From: Apiosordaria backusii
Lineage: Eukaryota; Ascomycota; Sordariomycetes; Sordariales; Lasiosphaeriaceae
Assembly: GCA_030549205.1 (NCBI GenBank)
Contig: JAUKTV010000001.1
Location: forward strand, 3,658,001 to 3,722,000
Direction: 5' to 3'
Length of the DNA stretch: 64,000 nt
The position numbers and the translations under genes were made by a program. Of this stretch, positions 11,516-22,019 are shown one piece after another. Within the stretch, counting starts at the first letter, position 1, and the number at the start of each line of letters is the position of its first letter. The notes beneath the pieces are model-generated. The model did not search any database. It worked only from the letters and a program-made list of their open reading frames with translations, and was not told where the DNA came from.

Positions 11516-13183
11516 GTCTCAGAGCTGGCATCTACCAAGGTAGCAGCCGCCACACCAAACAACACCCCAACCAAATCATGGGCACCATGGCAACTCCACA
11601 AACGCGGTCTCGCAGCACTATTAGCCTCACAGCTCATCACCCTCACAGCCCTGGGGGGTTTACTCGGCGTCTCATTTACCAAGTCTGGATTTGTCGCCGT
11701 TCCAGATCCCCCTAGTTTTCTGGCTGGGAACCCAGACCTTGTCAAAGCGATGTGGTCATCCGGCTTTCTATGGACCTTTTTCCCAACTCTGTATATGACT
11801 GTCTACGGCATGCTCTGGGACTCTGTCATCACCGCTCTCGCAGAGCAGCGACCCTTCATCTCAATGGCGACCACCTCCGCACCATACGAATGAACATGAA
11901 ACGCCTCAGACGGGTCAGAAACGAGCGCGCTCTCGGTACGCGCCTGGACTATTCTTCTCATAACAGCTGGACCTCCCCCTTTGTCGCCTTTCGAAACCGC
12001 CACTTTGTTCTCAGCGTCTGTATGGCACTCTCCTGGCTAGGTATGGTCGGTTATCTGTGGCCCCATGACTTCTTTCCTCTTTACCGATGCCGAAGTCATC
12101 TTCAATACGACCGAAGAGGCGATTCAGCCCAAAGGCTTCTACGGCTTGGATTTCAACGAAAAGTCAGACATGCGCGCCATTCTCGAAGTGGTGTCAGCGA
12201 CTGAGATCTATGAAGGTGTTCGTCGAGGTTGGGTCACAAGCGAATATGCCTTCCCGCCTTTCGCTCCAGTCTCGGAGTTGGACAGTGAAAACATGACCGT
12301 CTCGACAATGGGTTATTCTGGCGTGCTTGACTGCCGGACAATCTTCTCGGTACCGGATATCCCTCTTAACAAGACAAGCAATCGCTACGATTTCAACGAG
12401 TATGACGACCGTGGATGTGCAATATCTCCCGAAAACTAGGTACTCCTCCGAAAGCCCCTACTCCTCTTCGCAAAGGCCTGGGCAACTACCAGCTGCGGGC
12501 CAGCCGCACGCATGAGCAGAATAAGCCTCCTCGCCGGCACGTCCAAATCAAACAGCCTCACCAACGTAACCCTCATCTTCTGCATCCCCTCATACTGGGC
12601 CACACCCGGCAACCTCACCGTCACCTTGGCCTCTTCCACCCACGAGGAAAACATCACCAGCGTCAACAACTTCGACACTACCACAGAAACACCTCCACAA
12701 CCGCGCCATTTCGAATCCTGGCAGCTCTTCGAACTAGCCCTTCACACAACCACCGGCTTCAGCCCCTCGGATCAAGTTGACGGTGGATTATTCGGGCAGT
12801 TTGTCTACGCGCTGGCGGCAAAGACTAAACCGGGATCTGAGTTGGAATCCGAGACACTCTCTTGTGCGCTCTCGGTGTTGTTTTCTTCCACTTTTGCGGT
12901 GATGGCCGCGGGAGTGCTGTTCCAGGATGCGGAAATAGCGGGCGTGGCCATGGGCACGAGATCGACGCCGAGGACGAGGCTGATTGTGGTGCTTCCTGTG
13001 TCAGGGGCGTTGATGGGGGTTCTGGTTATCATGTCCGTGATGATGGTGGTGCTGTTTTGGTATATCAAGAAGCCGTCGATACTTCGTGAGGAGCCGGTGG
13101 GGTTGAGGGGGTATGCGAGGATTATGGAGGACGGTGAGATAAATAGGCTGGTCAAAACGGCGGCTGATATAGATGGTACGTAG
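11516..13183 (+). pseudogene. Half-length DUF3433-type membrane protein pseudogene
   Basis: The coding signal moves through three frames. First comes SWAPWQLHKRGLAALLAS and a membrane-segment region up to about 11870, without any ATG. Next is LDYSSHNSWTSPFVAFRNRH to about 12055. Then, after a frame change, MTSFLFTDAEV continues to DRGCAISPEN, is stopped by a TAG at 12437, and resumes in the same frame as SCGPAARMSRISLLAG to a stop at 13183. The last part has a strong transmembrane segment (LIVVLPVSGALMGVLVI...) and ends EEPVGLRGYARIMEDGE. These blocks and their order match one of the two repeats of the large fungal DUF3433 membrane proteins (usually over 1000 residues) as I know them. The first repeat and the start codon are missing. 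The missing start, the two frame changes and the in-frame stop all point to a truncated dead copy. Confidence 0.7.
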
Positions 13184-13535
13184 CTACACATGGTTGGAAT
13201 TTCCTCATATAATTGCTGAAGATGTGGTTGTGTTTGTTAGACCAACACTGTATACATTTGATGATGAACTCCGAAACTGGGGAATATCTCTTGTACCTAT
13301 TTATCCCATGATGATGCTTTAAGACATGGGCAATTCAGAACAATGAAATACAGGTAACCCGATTGCATTTTATGCCTGCTGAACTATCCTTTTGATCCTA
13401 AGATCCATCTTCGCTGTCTGTTAATTCTCCCTTGACGTATATTGAGGCTATTCTAACACGTATTAGCGCTTTTCTGATTCCTCTGGGCTTTCCTTAACGT
13501 ATGCGGAGGCTTTTCTAACACCCGCCAACCATCTT
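13184..13535. other. Intergenic with degenerate repeat units
   Basis: No gene. The last ~100 bases carry motifs such as GAGGCTATTCTAACAC and GGAGGCTTTTCTAACACC, which resemble each other and, loosely, the 21-bp unit of the adjacent minisatellite. Confidence 0.4.
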
Positions 13536-13817
13536 TTAATGCCTATCGATCCTGTTCGGAAGCCGCTCGACTATCTTTCGAGGCTTGTTTACTACCTTTC
13601 GAGGCCTGCTGACCATTTTTCGAGGACTGTCGGCTAGTTTTTGAGGACTGTTGACTATCTTTAAAAGCGTGGTAACTATCTTTAAAGGCCTATTAGCTAT
13701 CCTTGAAGGCATCTCCAATATGTTTAAAGGCCTCTTTGAGATCTCGAAAGGCCTATCAGCTATCTTTTGACCCATATTCAATGTTTTAAAAGGCATGTCT
13801 GGCATTTCAAGAGGCAT
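13536..13817 (-). CDS. Heptapeptide-repeat open frame in the minisatellite
   Basis: Because the repeat is 21 bp, any open frame reads as 7-residue repeats. On the minus strand it stays open for 93 codons from an ATG at 13817. The heptads are MPLEMPD, MPFKTLN, MGQKIAD, RPFEISK, RPLNILE, MPSRIAN, RPLKIVT, TLLKIVN, SPQKLAD, SPRKMVS, RPRKVVN, KPRKIVE and RLPNRID, with consensus xPxK(I/M)(V/A)(N/D/E). The product would be strongly basic. No promoter, signal or domain is evident, and an open frame of this length arises easily from a stop-free repeat unit. Whether it is expressed is unknown; I list it because the periodicity is exact and the units differ mostly at chemically similar positions. Confidence 0.25.
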   Translation of the reverse strand: MPLEMPDMPFKTLNMGQKIADRPFEISKRPLNILEMPSRIANRPLKIVTTLLKIVNSPQKLADSPRKMVSRPRKVVNKPRKIVERLPNRIDRH

Positions 13818-13832
13818 ATTAAAGATATGAAG
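13539..13832. repeat. 21-bp minisatellite, about 14 degenerate units
   Basis: Starting at 13539 the sequence can be cut into consecutive 21-base units without gaps; most begin AGGC or AGG and end near CTTTCG, TTTTTG or CTTTAA, for example AGGCTTGTTTACTACC..., AGGCCTGCTGACCATT..., AGGACTGTTGACTATC.... Fourteen units fill 294 bases. Similar units (for example at about 15702-15722) reappear upstream of the gene at 13935-15179, so the family flanks that gene on both sides. Confidence 0.8.
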
Positions 13833-13934
13833 GGGTGTATATTACATTGTTATCATACATCACATCTAATCCATAGGACCCATATTCCGTTCACAAAATG
13901 CCTCCTAATGAGGCAGTTGGGCCTGTTATTCCTC

Positions 13935-15179
13935 CTACTCCCGGCTGACAGGCCGGCTGTTGCTACTCTCTCTCTCTCTCCTGATCCACTCTTCCTCCTG
14001 ACGCCCCATTCGCACCAACATCTCGTGCTGTCTGATCGCGAGGTCAGAGTCTTCATGGACCCGGTGACTCGGCTGGACAGGGCCAATGAACCCGAACTCG
14101 TTGGTGTCACGTCCCACAGTCTCCTCTCTCTCGGCATGTTTGCGTTGCTTGAACTGACCTTTGATGGGCTGACCAATGATCTCTCTCGCGGTCATCTCTT
14201 GGGATACTCCAAATTCAGCCCCATGCTGGGGGTAAGGGTTCGCAGCATTGGCCTCTCCCGTCGTGGTCAAGACAACTGCCTCGGACGCGGACCCGGTGGC
14301 GGCTTCAAGCTCTCGCAAAGAGTTTTGGTGACCACGAAGCCTGGTATAGCACTGATCCTTCTTGACATGTAGCATCTCGGGGGGCAACTTCTGGTCGTTG
14401 CGCTCCAGCTTCTTCAAGCAGCGGTAATCTTCTTCGATAGCTGTCTTGTAATTGCGAATTCTGACATGAGGGTCATCATCGGCTCGATGATTCTGTTGGC
14501 TCGCTATGTGTTGTTGGGTGACAGAGGCACTGCTGCGGGAAGGACGGCCCTGACGGACTGGGCTCCTGTTTCGCCATTTTGATGCTTGATGCTGGCTACG
14601 GTCAGCTCTTGGCGGTGAGCGGCTTCGAGCTCTGTCGGCACGACGCATCTGTCTGCCTCTCTGATTGTTGGTGGGAGCAGCAGCGCGACCGCGATGGGTC
14701 TGGCTTCTACGGTCGACACCAGGTTGGATATTGACCTGTGCATCATTGGTGCCAAAGAAAACTTGGGCGCTGGGAATCCTTGGATGACCCTCGGTAGCGC
14801 TAGGGTGGAGCCCAGAAGTGGCATTCTGGGTGGCTGGCATCGTCTCGCCTGAGGTATATGGCGAGTTGTATTGCATGTCCATCCCATTGTTGGGAGCGAG
14901 GAATTGCTGAGGAGGAGGAGGCAACGACGGTACCGCGATGATGTGGATGGTGGTGGGGATTCCACCACGACCTCCCGTCGAGGGGTGTGAATTGCCAACG
15001 GCCAAAGGCAAGACTTGGACTTGGAAACCCAACGTTGGGATTGGGAGAATGGACGTGGCTCCAGGAGAAACCTGGAGGGTCCAGTTCATCGTCTCCGGGC
15101 ACTGGCCCGGGTGCCAATTCGTCTGGGCTTGCTGGCGACCCTCGAGCTCACTCAGAGGTGTTGCTCGTTCCGACGACAT
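13935..15179 (-). CDS. Hypothetical protein with SR-rich middle and C-terminal coiled coil
   Basis: A single open frame of 414 codons. I take the ATG at 15179 (MSSERATPLSE) instead of the in-frame ATG at 15212, because the partial paralogue at 7761 starts with the matching MSEQST. The N-terminal third is Pro/Gly-rich and low complexity. The middle is rich in Arg/Ser/Gln (RADRARSRSPPRADRSQ, KWRNRSPVRQGRPSRSS), like RS regions of RNA-processing proteins. The C-terminal third is charged and helix-prone (NYKTAIEEDYRCLKKLE, GRQEEEWIRRERESSNS) and could form a coiled coil. No enzyme motif is visible. A nuclear, RNA-related role would be inference from composition only. It is flanked on both sides by the 21-bp repeat family. 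Confidence 0.6.
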   Translation of the reverse strand: MSSERATPLSELEGRQQAQTNWHPGQCPETMNWTLQVSPGATSILPIPTLGFQVQVLPLAVGNSHPSTGGRGGIPTTIHIIAVPSLPPPPQQFLAPNNGMDMQYNSPYTSGETMPATQNATSGLHPSATEGHPRIPSAQVFFGTNDAQVNIQPGVDRRSQTHRGRAAAPTNNQRGRQMRRADRARSRSPPRADRSQHQASKWRNRSPVRQGRPSRSSASVTQQHIASQQNHRADDDPHVRIRNYKTAIEEDYRCLKKLERNDQKLPPEMLHVKKDQCYTRLRGHQNSLRELEAATGSASEAVVLTTTGEANAANPYPQHGAEFGVSQEMTAREIIGQPIKGQFKQRKHAEREETVGRDTNEFGFIGPVQPSHRVHEDSDLAIRQHEMLVRMGRQEEEWIRRERESSNSRPVSRE

Positions 15180-17954
15180 CTTGAATTCGGTCGACGGTCT
15201 TGTTTCTTTCAACTGATTTTGTTAATTATTAAAGATGAAAATGGGAACAAAGAAAAACAAACCTTGTGGCTAGAGGATAAATCGATGGGCCGTGTGAGGA
15301 AAAGGGCAAGCAGTCGGCGGGCTGCAGGAAGCCGAAAGAAATGAGTGGGTGACTCGGAGAGGAGTGCTCTGATAAGGCCCACAGTCTACGCAATTTTCTT
15401 TCAAAAAACGAGTTGAAATTTGGCAAACGAGGGTGGTATTGGCCACGTGGTGAGGCGGTCGTTTGCCTGAGGGCAGGCACGCTACCTAGATGGAGGTGAT
15501 TACACTGTGGATGAATAAAATATTGCACTGCTTAGGGTAACAAAACCCCAAGCAAGCCTGACCCCAGGCACCCTCCTGACAACTATTAACACCTTCAGCA
15601 CACGTAACAGCTGCGTGAACAGTTGTTGCGATGTACTTCGAATGCCTATCAGGCTCTCTTTAGGCTAGGTCTATGAATTCCTTTCTGATGCCTCTGACTA
15701 CGTTATCTTCTGAGAAGTATCGGCTGTCTTTTGAGGCCGAGGTACGGTGATAAAAGATGCAGTTCTATGGTTACGGTATGATGTATTTACGTACCTTATT
15801 AGCAATCCTCATCCTCTTGTCTACGGCATGGTGATGTGAGTCCAAGACTGCCCATTTTTTCTTGACTGGTCCCGATCAGTGGAGCCTCAGGTGATGGTAC
15901 ATATACTCAAAGATGAATTCTCCCGAAGGAATCCATTAGAAAGTTAATTTTTGAGTCTTTGAGGTATGTAGATGTTTCACGAGGTGGATAGCGTACATAT
16001 ACAGTTCAGTCACGTCAATGTTTGGTAGCACGTATCAACTCGGGTGTTGAGATCGAGGCTTGATTTTACATCCCTGCCGGACAGCTTCCTTGAGCTTTCT
16101 CCAATGCTTACCTACAAGAAGAAATCACGGTACCATTCATCTCTCAACCATTTCGCCCCTTGAGAGCTGGCGGTTTTATGGTGGTCTAACCCAACTCTCT
16201 ACAATACTCCAGGATCACAAACGTTAGTGCGCCACAGCTTAGGCCACCAAAACAATTAACGTTTGATCCTGGAGGGTTGTACTAGTCAGAGGTAAAATAA
16301 CCGTAACCCATGTGGCAGGCAGCTCTTGGCTCTTTCGGCTGATTCCGGCCTTGGCACCAAGAAAATTCCAGCTCAACGCGCTGTGGGAACTCAGCATCAT
16401 GCGATTCTCGAACAGATTGTCAACGTCACGTTGAACAGTGCTGGCACACACTACTCGATATGCATCCCTCAGCTCACACCTATATTGTCTTTTCTCTCTG
16501 CGCGCTTGGATCATGACCTTCAGGTGAGACATCAACATGAGTCTTAACTTCTGTCGAGGGTGGTTGCCAACCCCTCCACTGACGATCGAACTCGCTCACC
16601 GACATGACCCTTTCAGCTCTTAAGATGTCAATACCACCCTACCGATGGAAGTACAACGCGTCCATTTATCTATGCAAGTGCGGCATGATCCATTTTTATG
16701 AGAGTGCCCATGCCACCACTGGCACCCCCCGAAAAGAGCCAACAAGCCACTGAACAGCCACTGAGCCACGGGGCTGCATCGCCCAGAGTGTCGGGACCGT
16801 TCGGGGCCTGGATATCCCTGCCCCCCCCCCCCCCTGCATGGACTGCCCCACTATCGGGCAGGTGTCCGATTCCTCAAGCCTGCGGTTCATTGGATGACCA
16901 GACTTGCAGAGACACATGCCCTCAAAAGAGACACTGTCTCGCGGAGACGTGGGGGAAAGACAGACCCAAGAAGAAACATGGAGATACATGGTCCCAGCAT
17001 GCCGGATGTTGCGCTACTTCTTCTGATCCCTGTGGGAAAATAGATGAGATGAAGGACGTCCATTGGCCTGGTTACGAGCGTCGAAGAGAAGCTTTCAAGC
17101 CACCTCGTGCTGTTCAGACGTGCATGGAGCTATGATGGCAAACATGCACCTCGCGGGTGTTCTGGCGTGATGCCGCAAAGGTCCATACATGTGCACGAGG
17201 GGGTCAACACCACATGCATCCCAACACACATCAGTGGAAGCGAGATCGGACAGTACTCAGCAGCAAGACACTTGCGCTTGGAGTTGGAAACGATGTCGGA
17301 TCGCCATGTCCAACGTTTCGGCTCTGGTTGTGAAGTAATCCGTCATGGAATGTATGGCGAGCTTGACTGCGGTCCTCCAAGGCATCTGGGTATGGTACCT
17401 GGCGTCAGCAACATACACCTTTGTACCGGCCGACTATTAGACAGCAAGGGCCTTACCGTCGGGGTTTGCTCCGTGATGGCGCCCTTCCACGTGGGACAGA
17501 AGTCCCAGCAGCTGGATGGTACAGCCCTCGACGCCACGGCCGAAGACATGCTGCTGCTCCCCTGCCAAGGCCGCTCCTGGGAAGCCGCCCACACCATCTC
17601 TACAGGTTCGACAACGAAGACGCCTCGACAAGTCCCAGCTCGACCCGGCATGCTGGGTCACCCAGTTGACTGCCGGTCCTTTTGTATGTACACGGAGTAC
17701 CCCTGCTGCAGATCTCTTGACATTTGTCTTGGCACCTGGAATTACATCACCACTTTCCGTTGGCATCTCCAGTCTTTGTGTTTTCGTCATGCCCTCAACG
17801 ATGGCCCTGTGAACGTGCTGCTTTCTCGGCATGATCTGATATTCCAAGTGTCTAAGGCTAAAGCTGGCATATTCTCATTACTCATGTTCTCGTTACTGTT
17901 GTCTAAAAGATACAACGCTCATATCATATACTGTGAGCTTGTTCGCTCTCTCGC
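15180..17954. other. Intergenic, with scattered 21-bp repeat units
   Basis: About 2.8 kb. Units related to the 13.5-kb minisatellite occur at about 15640-15745 (for example AGAAGTATCGGCTGTCTTTTG). A run of 14 C lies at about 16821-16834. Overlapping frames on both strands between 16.7 and 17.96 kb, one of 284 codons on the plus strand, show no recognisable domain, no codon-position signal I can see and no supporting splice structure, so I do not call a gene. Confidence 0.35.
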
Positions 17955-19062
17955 TCAGTAATACCCCCTCGCATCTAACCTCTCTGCTCTCCTCACCGCT
18001 TCCTTCAGCTCCCCGTGCTCTCTCGCAGCAGCCTCCCGCATCAACGCGAGGTTATCCTGCAGCTTCTGAGTTTCTCGCTCGAGTGCACCGCGCTCGTGGT
18101 CCAGGAGGAGTAACCTCCTCTGGGACATAACTATGGCTTCTGTCTTGCACCTCTCCCAGGCCTCACGCTGCATCTTGGCTGATGCTTCGCGGGGGTCGAC
18201 GTCAGGAGGGAAGATGCCGAGGAAAGGTGGGGGCTTGCTGCTGTCTCCCGATGCGGAACCAGAAGATTTGGTGGAGGGGGCTGGGGATTTCCTCTTTGTG
18301 CCTGAGGAGGCTCGGGGTTTGGATGATGATTCTGTTGTCCGTTTGGGGGGCTTTAAGGCAATGGTTTTGCCTTTGCCTTTGGTTTTAGATTTGGGGGCTG
18401 GGAGGCTGGCAGCTGGGGATGCTGATTCCCTTGCGGGATAGGCACCTCGTTGTTGCGTGAAGGGGGCTGCCTGGGGTTCATAGTCGCTAGGTGTTCTGTG
18501 GTTGAAGGTGTAGTTTCCATATGATGGAGCTTCTGAGAGAGGGGAAGGGGCTGGTTGGAGCTGATCGTTGGATGCCCAGGCTACTGAGGGAAAGCCGTGG
18601 TCCTGCGGAGGTATCGAGTTCCATTCTACGTCTTGTCCTTGATACAAGGCGGAAGAGGTTGTTGTCGACGATTGTGAGAAGCTTCCGGTTGGGCCTTGCT
18701 CTTGGATGGGCCAGGCGACGTCATCGGGTGTTTGGAACATTGTTGGCAGATCGTAGGTTGTCATCGGATGAGCTCCTCCCCACATGCCATCGAACTGTGC
18801 ATCGAGGTTCGAGGCTGGATATGTTGGAGGGAAACTTGGACCGTCTGTCCATTGCCCATAGGCAAATGCGTCTTGGGGATACGTTGGGTACATGGGGCCC
18901 TGGTTACAAAACAAGTCAGACCCTATATCCAAGACGTGACCAACGCAGTTGTCGGTTTGTTGGTTCTGGGAGCTCAAGGGAGCTAATTACCTCCATGTTT
19001 TCCACGATAATGTTGTCGTTTGAAGAAGATGTAGAGGAAGATGGAAGCTTGTTGAGCTCCAT
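17955..19062 (-). CDS. Ser/Gln/Pro-rich nuclear-type protein with C-terminal coiled coil
   Basis: Preferred model: exon 1 19062-18991 (MELNKLPSSSTSSSNDN...), intron 18990-18900 (GTAATT donor, CTGAC branch, ACCAG acceptor), exon 2 18899-17955, giving 338 residues. Without the intron the frame could start at 18977 (MSSQNQQ), but the upstream exon is open and in phase. The N-terminal half is acidic-aromatic and rich in Pro, Ser, Gln and Tyr, like activation domains. A basic stretch follows (KSKTKGKGKTIALKPPK, then GTKRKSPAPSTK) that could act as a nuclear localisation signal. The C-terminus, after FPPDVDPREAS, is a long charged helix with leucine repeats (MSQRRLLLLDHERGALE...). It looks like a fungal regulatory protein but lacks the standard bZIP basic region, so no family is assigned. 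Confidence 0.65.
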
Positions 19063-20308
19063 CACCACAAGCAGTGGTGCTGCTGTTATTGATATCGCTT
19101 AACGAAGACCGTGACGTAGAGAGGTGGTAGAGGTACGTCGGTGGTACAATTGACCCCTGGCTTATGACGCAGTGTTGCAGAAGATTGGTGAATGATCGTC
19201 AACTGGCATCAATGACAAGACGGGATCCAACCTGGTGGGAGGTCCACCACCCTTTTAAAGATGGAAACTGAGCTCTCAACAACATTTTCAAGCTTTCCCC
19301 ACAAGCCGAGAGGAAATGCCATATTGATACCGACATAATACGATGTCGGTTCGGTATGGTGTGGTGATGCAGGGCTGTCAGGGATAAGGTACCTGATCCT
19401 GTCTTCGGCGCAGTACCGAAACCCACATCTCCGTAACCTAGGTTGCTGTCAGCGATGCGATTGGCCAGCCCTGGACTTGGCACTGGCGGCCATGCCGTTG
19501 CTTGTTGTTAAGGTGGCGCTCAATCCCGCGGGACTGGGACTGCAACGGGGAATGGCACGCGTGCCAAGGGTTCAGCTGTCGTCCCTTTTCTGCGATGTCT
19601 CCCCGCATCGGCCAGAGCTCCGGTTGAAATTTTCCCCTTCTGAGATTGGTGACAGGCAGGGATGTCTTATGCAGACCACCTGCAAGTGCCTGCAAGGAGG
19701 CGTTCTAGATCGGTCGACCGGACCTCACCCCTTCTCCGCTGAACATCAAAAATGCCCATCACCAATATTGCTGCTGCTACCTGTGTCGTCCCGGTGCTAT
19801 CCATTGGCTCTATCTGCTGATACGGAGCACGCCCCGAAGGTCATCGGATGGTTCGATTAACTTGATGAATCAGCCAGAGGGTTCGTGCTGGTGACGAGTG
19901 ATCTCGATGATGAATGCCACTCCCGCTCGACGCCTCCCTCCGGCCTCGTGGCATCCTTGTTTGCTGCGCGCTGTCCACCCGCCTGTCCAACCACTCCCTC
20001 GGGTCGACGCTATGATCATTCGCTAAGATTTACCCTAGGTATCTAAATGCTGACGTTGCTTCGACCATGCGGCAATCGGTCAATATCACCAGTACTAGAT
20101 ATTCAGCTCCGGTGAGACATCACGCTTTCCTTCCTGGGATCTAGCTCTCAAGTCCCGAAATCGCGTGGTTTTGAGACACTGCTGAGCTTGTGCCAACACC
20201 GGAATCTGGTCTCAATTCGCCACGTGACTTCTCGCCGCTTTATCTACATAAACTAAATCAGGCGGAGCTCAGGACCCGGCTCATCTTCGGCTTCAGTCTA
20301 TTTACCTA
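19063..20308. other. Intergenic, no gene recognised
   Basis: Upstream region of the 19062 gene. The short frames on both strands carry no domain. From about 20.4 kb the base composition becomes AT-rich, marking the edge of the transposon scrap region. Confidence 0.35.
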
Positions 20309-20389
20309 GCTCAGGGATTGCTCAGGGTCTGCTCACCTTGCTCAGGGTTTGATTATCCTGCTCAGGGATTGCTAAGGGTATACTCACCC
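20309..20389. repeat. Short GCTCAGGG repeats
   Basis: GCTCAGGG occurs at 20309, 20320, 20340 and 20360, with GCTAAGGG at 20371, each followed by T-rich spacers (spacings of 11 and about 20 bases). It resembles, but is not, a telomere repeat. An AT-rich stretch with TpA excess follows (20400-20540). Confidence 0.6.
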
Positions 20390-20589
20390 TATTTACTGTA
20401 TAACGTTAGTCGATTATGTACTCCTCCGGTACTCCTCCGAAAGTATTCTCTTAAAAACTATCAATTTATACCTAACAGCTTAACCTCCTCCTTACTTATT
20501 ATTAAATATATACTAGCTTATCTACTAACTTACCTCACTTAAATGTCTCTAGCAATAAACAGATTGTGTACCACGCTTAGCGTCTTGTC

Positions 20590-21790
20590 TGTACACTGCC
20601 GTAAGGAGAATAATTTCGTCAGCTACTGGAGCTGTGGGGTAGAAACTTTGGAGCCGTTTTTGGAGTCTTTCGACTCTGGATATTGAAGGTGCGTACGGCC
20701 AACCCATATCCATTGGGACGCCGCTACCAGGAGTTCCTCAAAGGATAATATAACCAAATGGTGGCACAAGGAAAGCTCAGTTTGATGGATAAGTCGACGC
20801 CGATAGCATGCCCAGTGTACGTGGTTTGGAGAACAGTAAATGGCGAGCGCAAAGGCAAAGTGGTGGTTGACCTCCGCGCGCTCAACAAGCTCGTCGTCCC
20901 TGACGTCTACCCCTTATCGGACCAGGACGACATCATTACGGCATGCGTAAAGAAACGCCTTTTCACAGCATTTGACGCCTCCAAGTTCTTCCATCAGCTA
21001 CCTATCGCAACAAAGCACCTGAATTGAATGATAGTGACAAGCCCTCGGGGCCTAGAACGCTCATATGTGGTCCTCATGGGCTTTAGGAACGCCCAAAGAT
21101 TCATGGACCGACTGTTCAGGGAGCACCATGATTTTGTACGCGCATATATCAACGATATCATCATCTTTAACGATACGGAAGAGGAGTATTTCAAACACCT
21201 GGAGGCCGTGTGCAGTATCCTTGAGAAGGCTAGAGTTCACATTAACGCAAAGAAGTCGTTCGCAGGGTAGGTACCCAGCGATTCAACTATTGGGCTATAT
21301 AGTGGGTGGCGACGGATCGACAAGAACAGATGACCGCATCGCGGCGTTTTGAAGACATCAAATTTCCGGCAACGCTGGGCGAAGTCGAGCATTATCTCCG
21401 AGTCCCGCAGCATGGCCGGTTGGTTGAGGAAGGGTATCCACCGGTTTGAGCTGAAGGTTAGACCGTTACAGACATGCAAAACGCAGTTAACGGCCGGAGG
21501 AAGAAAGGAAGGAAAGCTTAACAACGAAACGTGGAGAAACGCCAGAAAGTCGTATACGTCAACAGCCAAATTCACGCCCTTAACCCACGAGCTTGAAGCA
21601 TTTAGGCTCCTACAATAAGACCTATGCACCCAGCTAAAGCTATACCATCACAACCCAAAGTTGCCACTGCTTATCAAAGTGGACGCCTGCCGCCGCGGGA
21701 TGCGTGTCTATGTATTCTACACAGTGATCAAAAGCTACATTGTATCCCAAGGCCTGTGGGAGTATTACTAATCATCGAAGGTAACAGAAG
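20590..21790 (+). mobile_element. Dead Ty3/gypsy retrotransposon fragment (reverse transcriptase)
   Basis: Translated pieces run in order: YQEFLKGYYNQMVAQGKL, VVVDLRALNKLVVPDVYPL, LFTAFDASKFFHQLPI, a stop at 21025-21027, VVLMGFRNAQRFMDRLF, AYINDIIIFN, then after a further stop and frame change LLGYIVGGDG and a FPATLGEVEHYLRVP block, then LPLLIKVDACRRGMRVYVFY. These are the reverse-transcriptase and start of RNase H of a fungal gypsy element. The catalytic YxDD box reads YIND, so the first of the paired aspartates is lost. Several stops and frame changes and the absence of gag and integrase show it is dead. It belongs to a different clade from the chromovirus at 53.5-60.2 kb. Confidence 0.85.
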
Positions 21791-21837
21791 ACTTGGTAGT
21801 GTATGGAATCAGACTTATACCTTCTGAAGTATTATGG

Positions 21838-22019
21838 TGTGACGAACCCCTACTCAGAACCTCTAGAAGGGATACCAGTTGAATGTGAATTCTGAATATA
21901 TGGTTCGGTGCAGCTAGAAGTGCACAACATGATTGTCTCAATGTAAATACTGTAATACTGCAGTGGCGAATACAATGTTGAACTGCAAGCTGCGGAACTA
22001 TCTACTAGCTACCTAGTTG
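21838..22019 (-). repeat. Diverged LTR fragment of the 53-60 kb chromovirus family
   Basis: It begins TGTGACGAACCCCT exactly like the LTRs at 53553 and 59766 and stays alignable with small indels (AGAACCTCT, GGTTCGGTGCAGCTA, GTGCACAACA, TGTCTCAATGTAAA, TGCGGAACTATCTAC, AGCTACCTAGTT) for about 180 bases, then stops abruptly. In the sense orientation of the element it is the R-U5 end of the LTR. It is clearly older than the intact LTRs. Confidence 0.88.

Noticed and set aside
13539..13832. Repeat array considered as a CRISPR-like array
   Set aside because: The units are directly adjacent with no unique spacers, and the host is a eukaryote.
17107..17961. A 284-codon plus-strand frame and overlapping minus-strand frames
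   Set aside because: No domain, no signal, many Cys/His/Met in a pattern typical of chance frames, and comparable open frames on the opposite strand; not supported as a gene.
20309..20389. GCTCAGGG repeats considered as interstitial telomere
   Set aside because: The unit is not TTAGGG and spacing is irregular (11 and about 20 bases).
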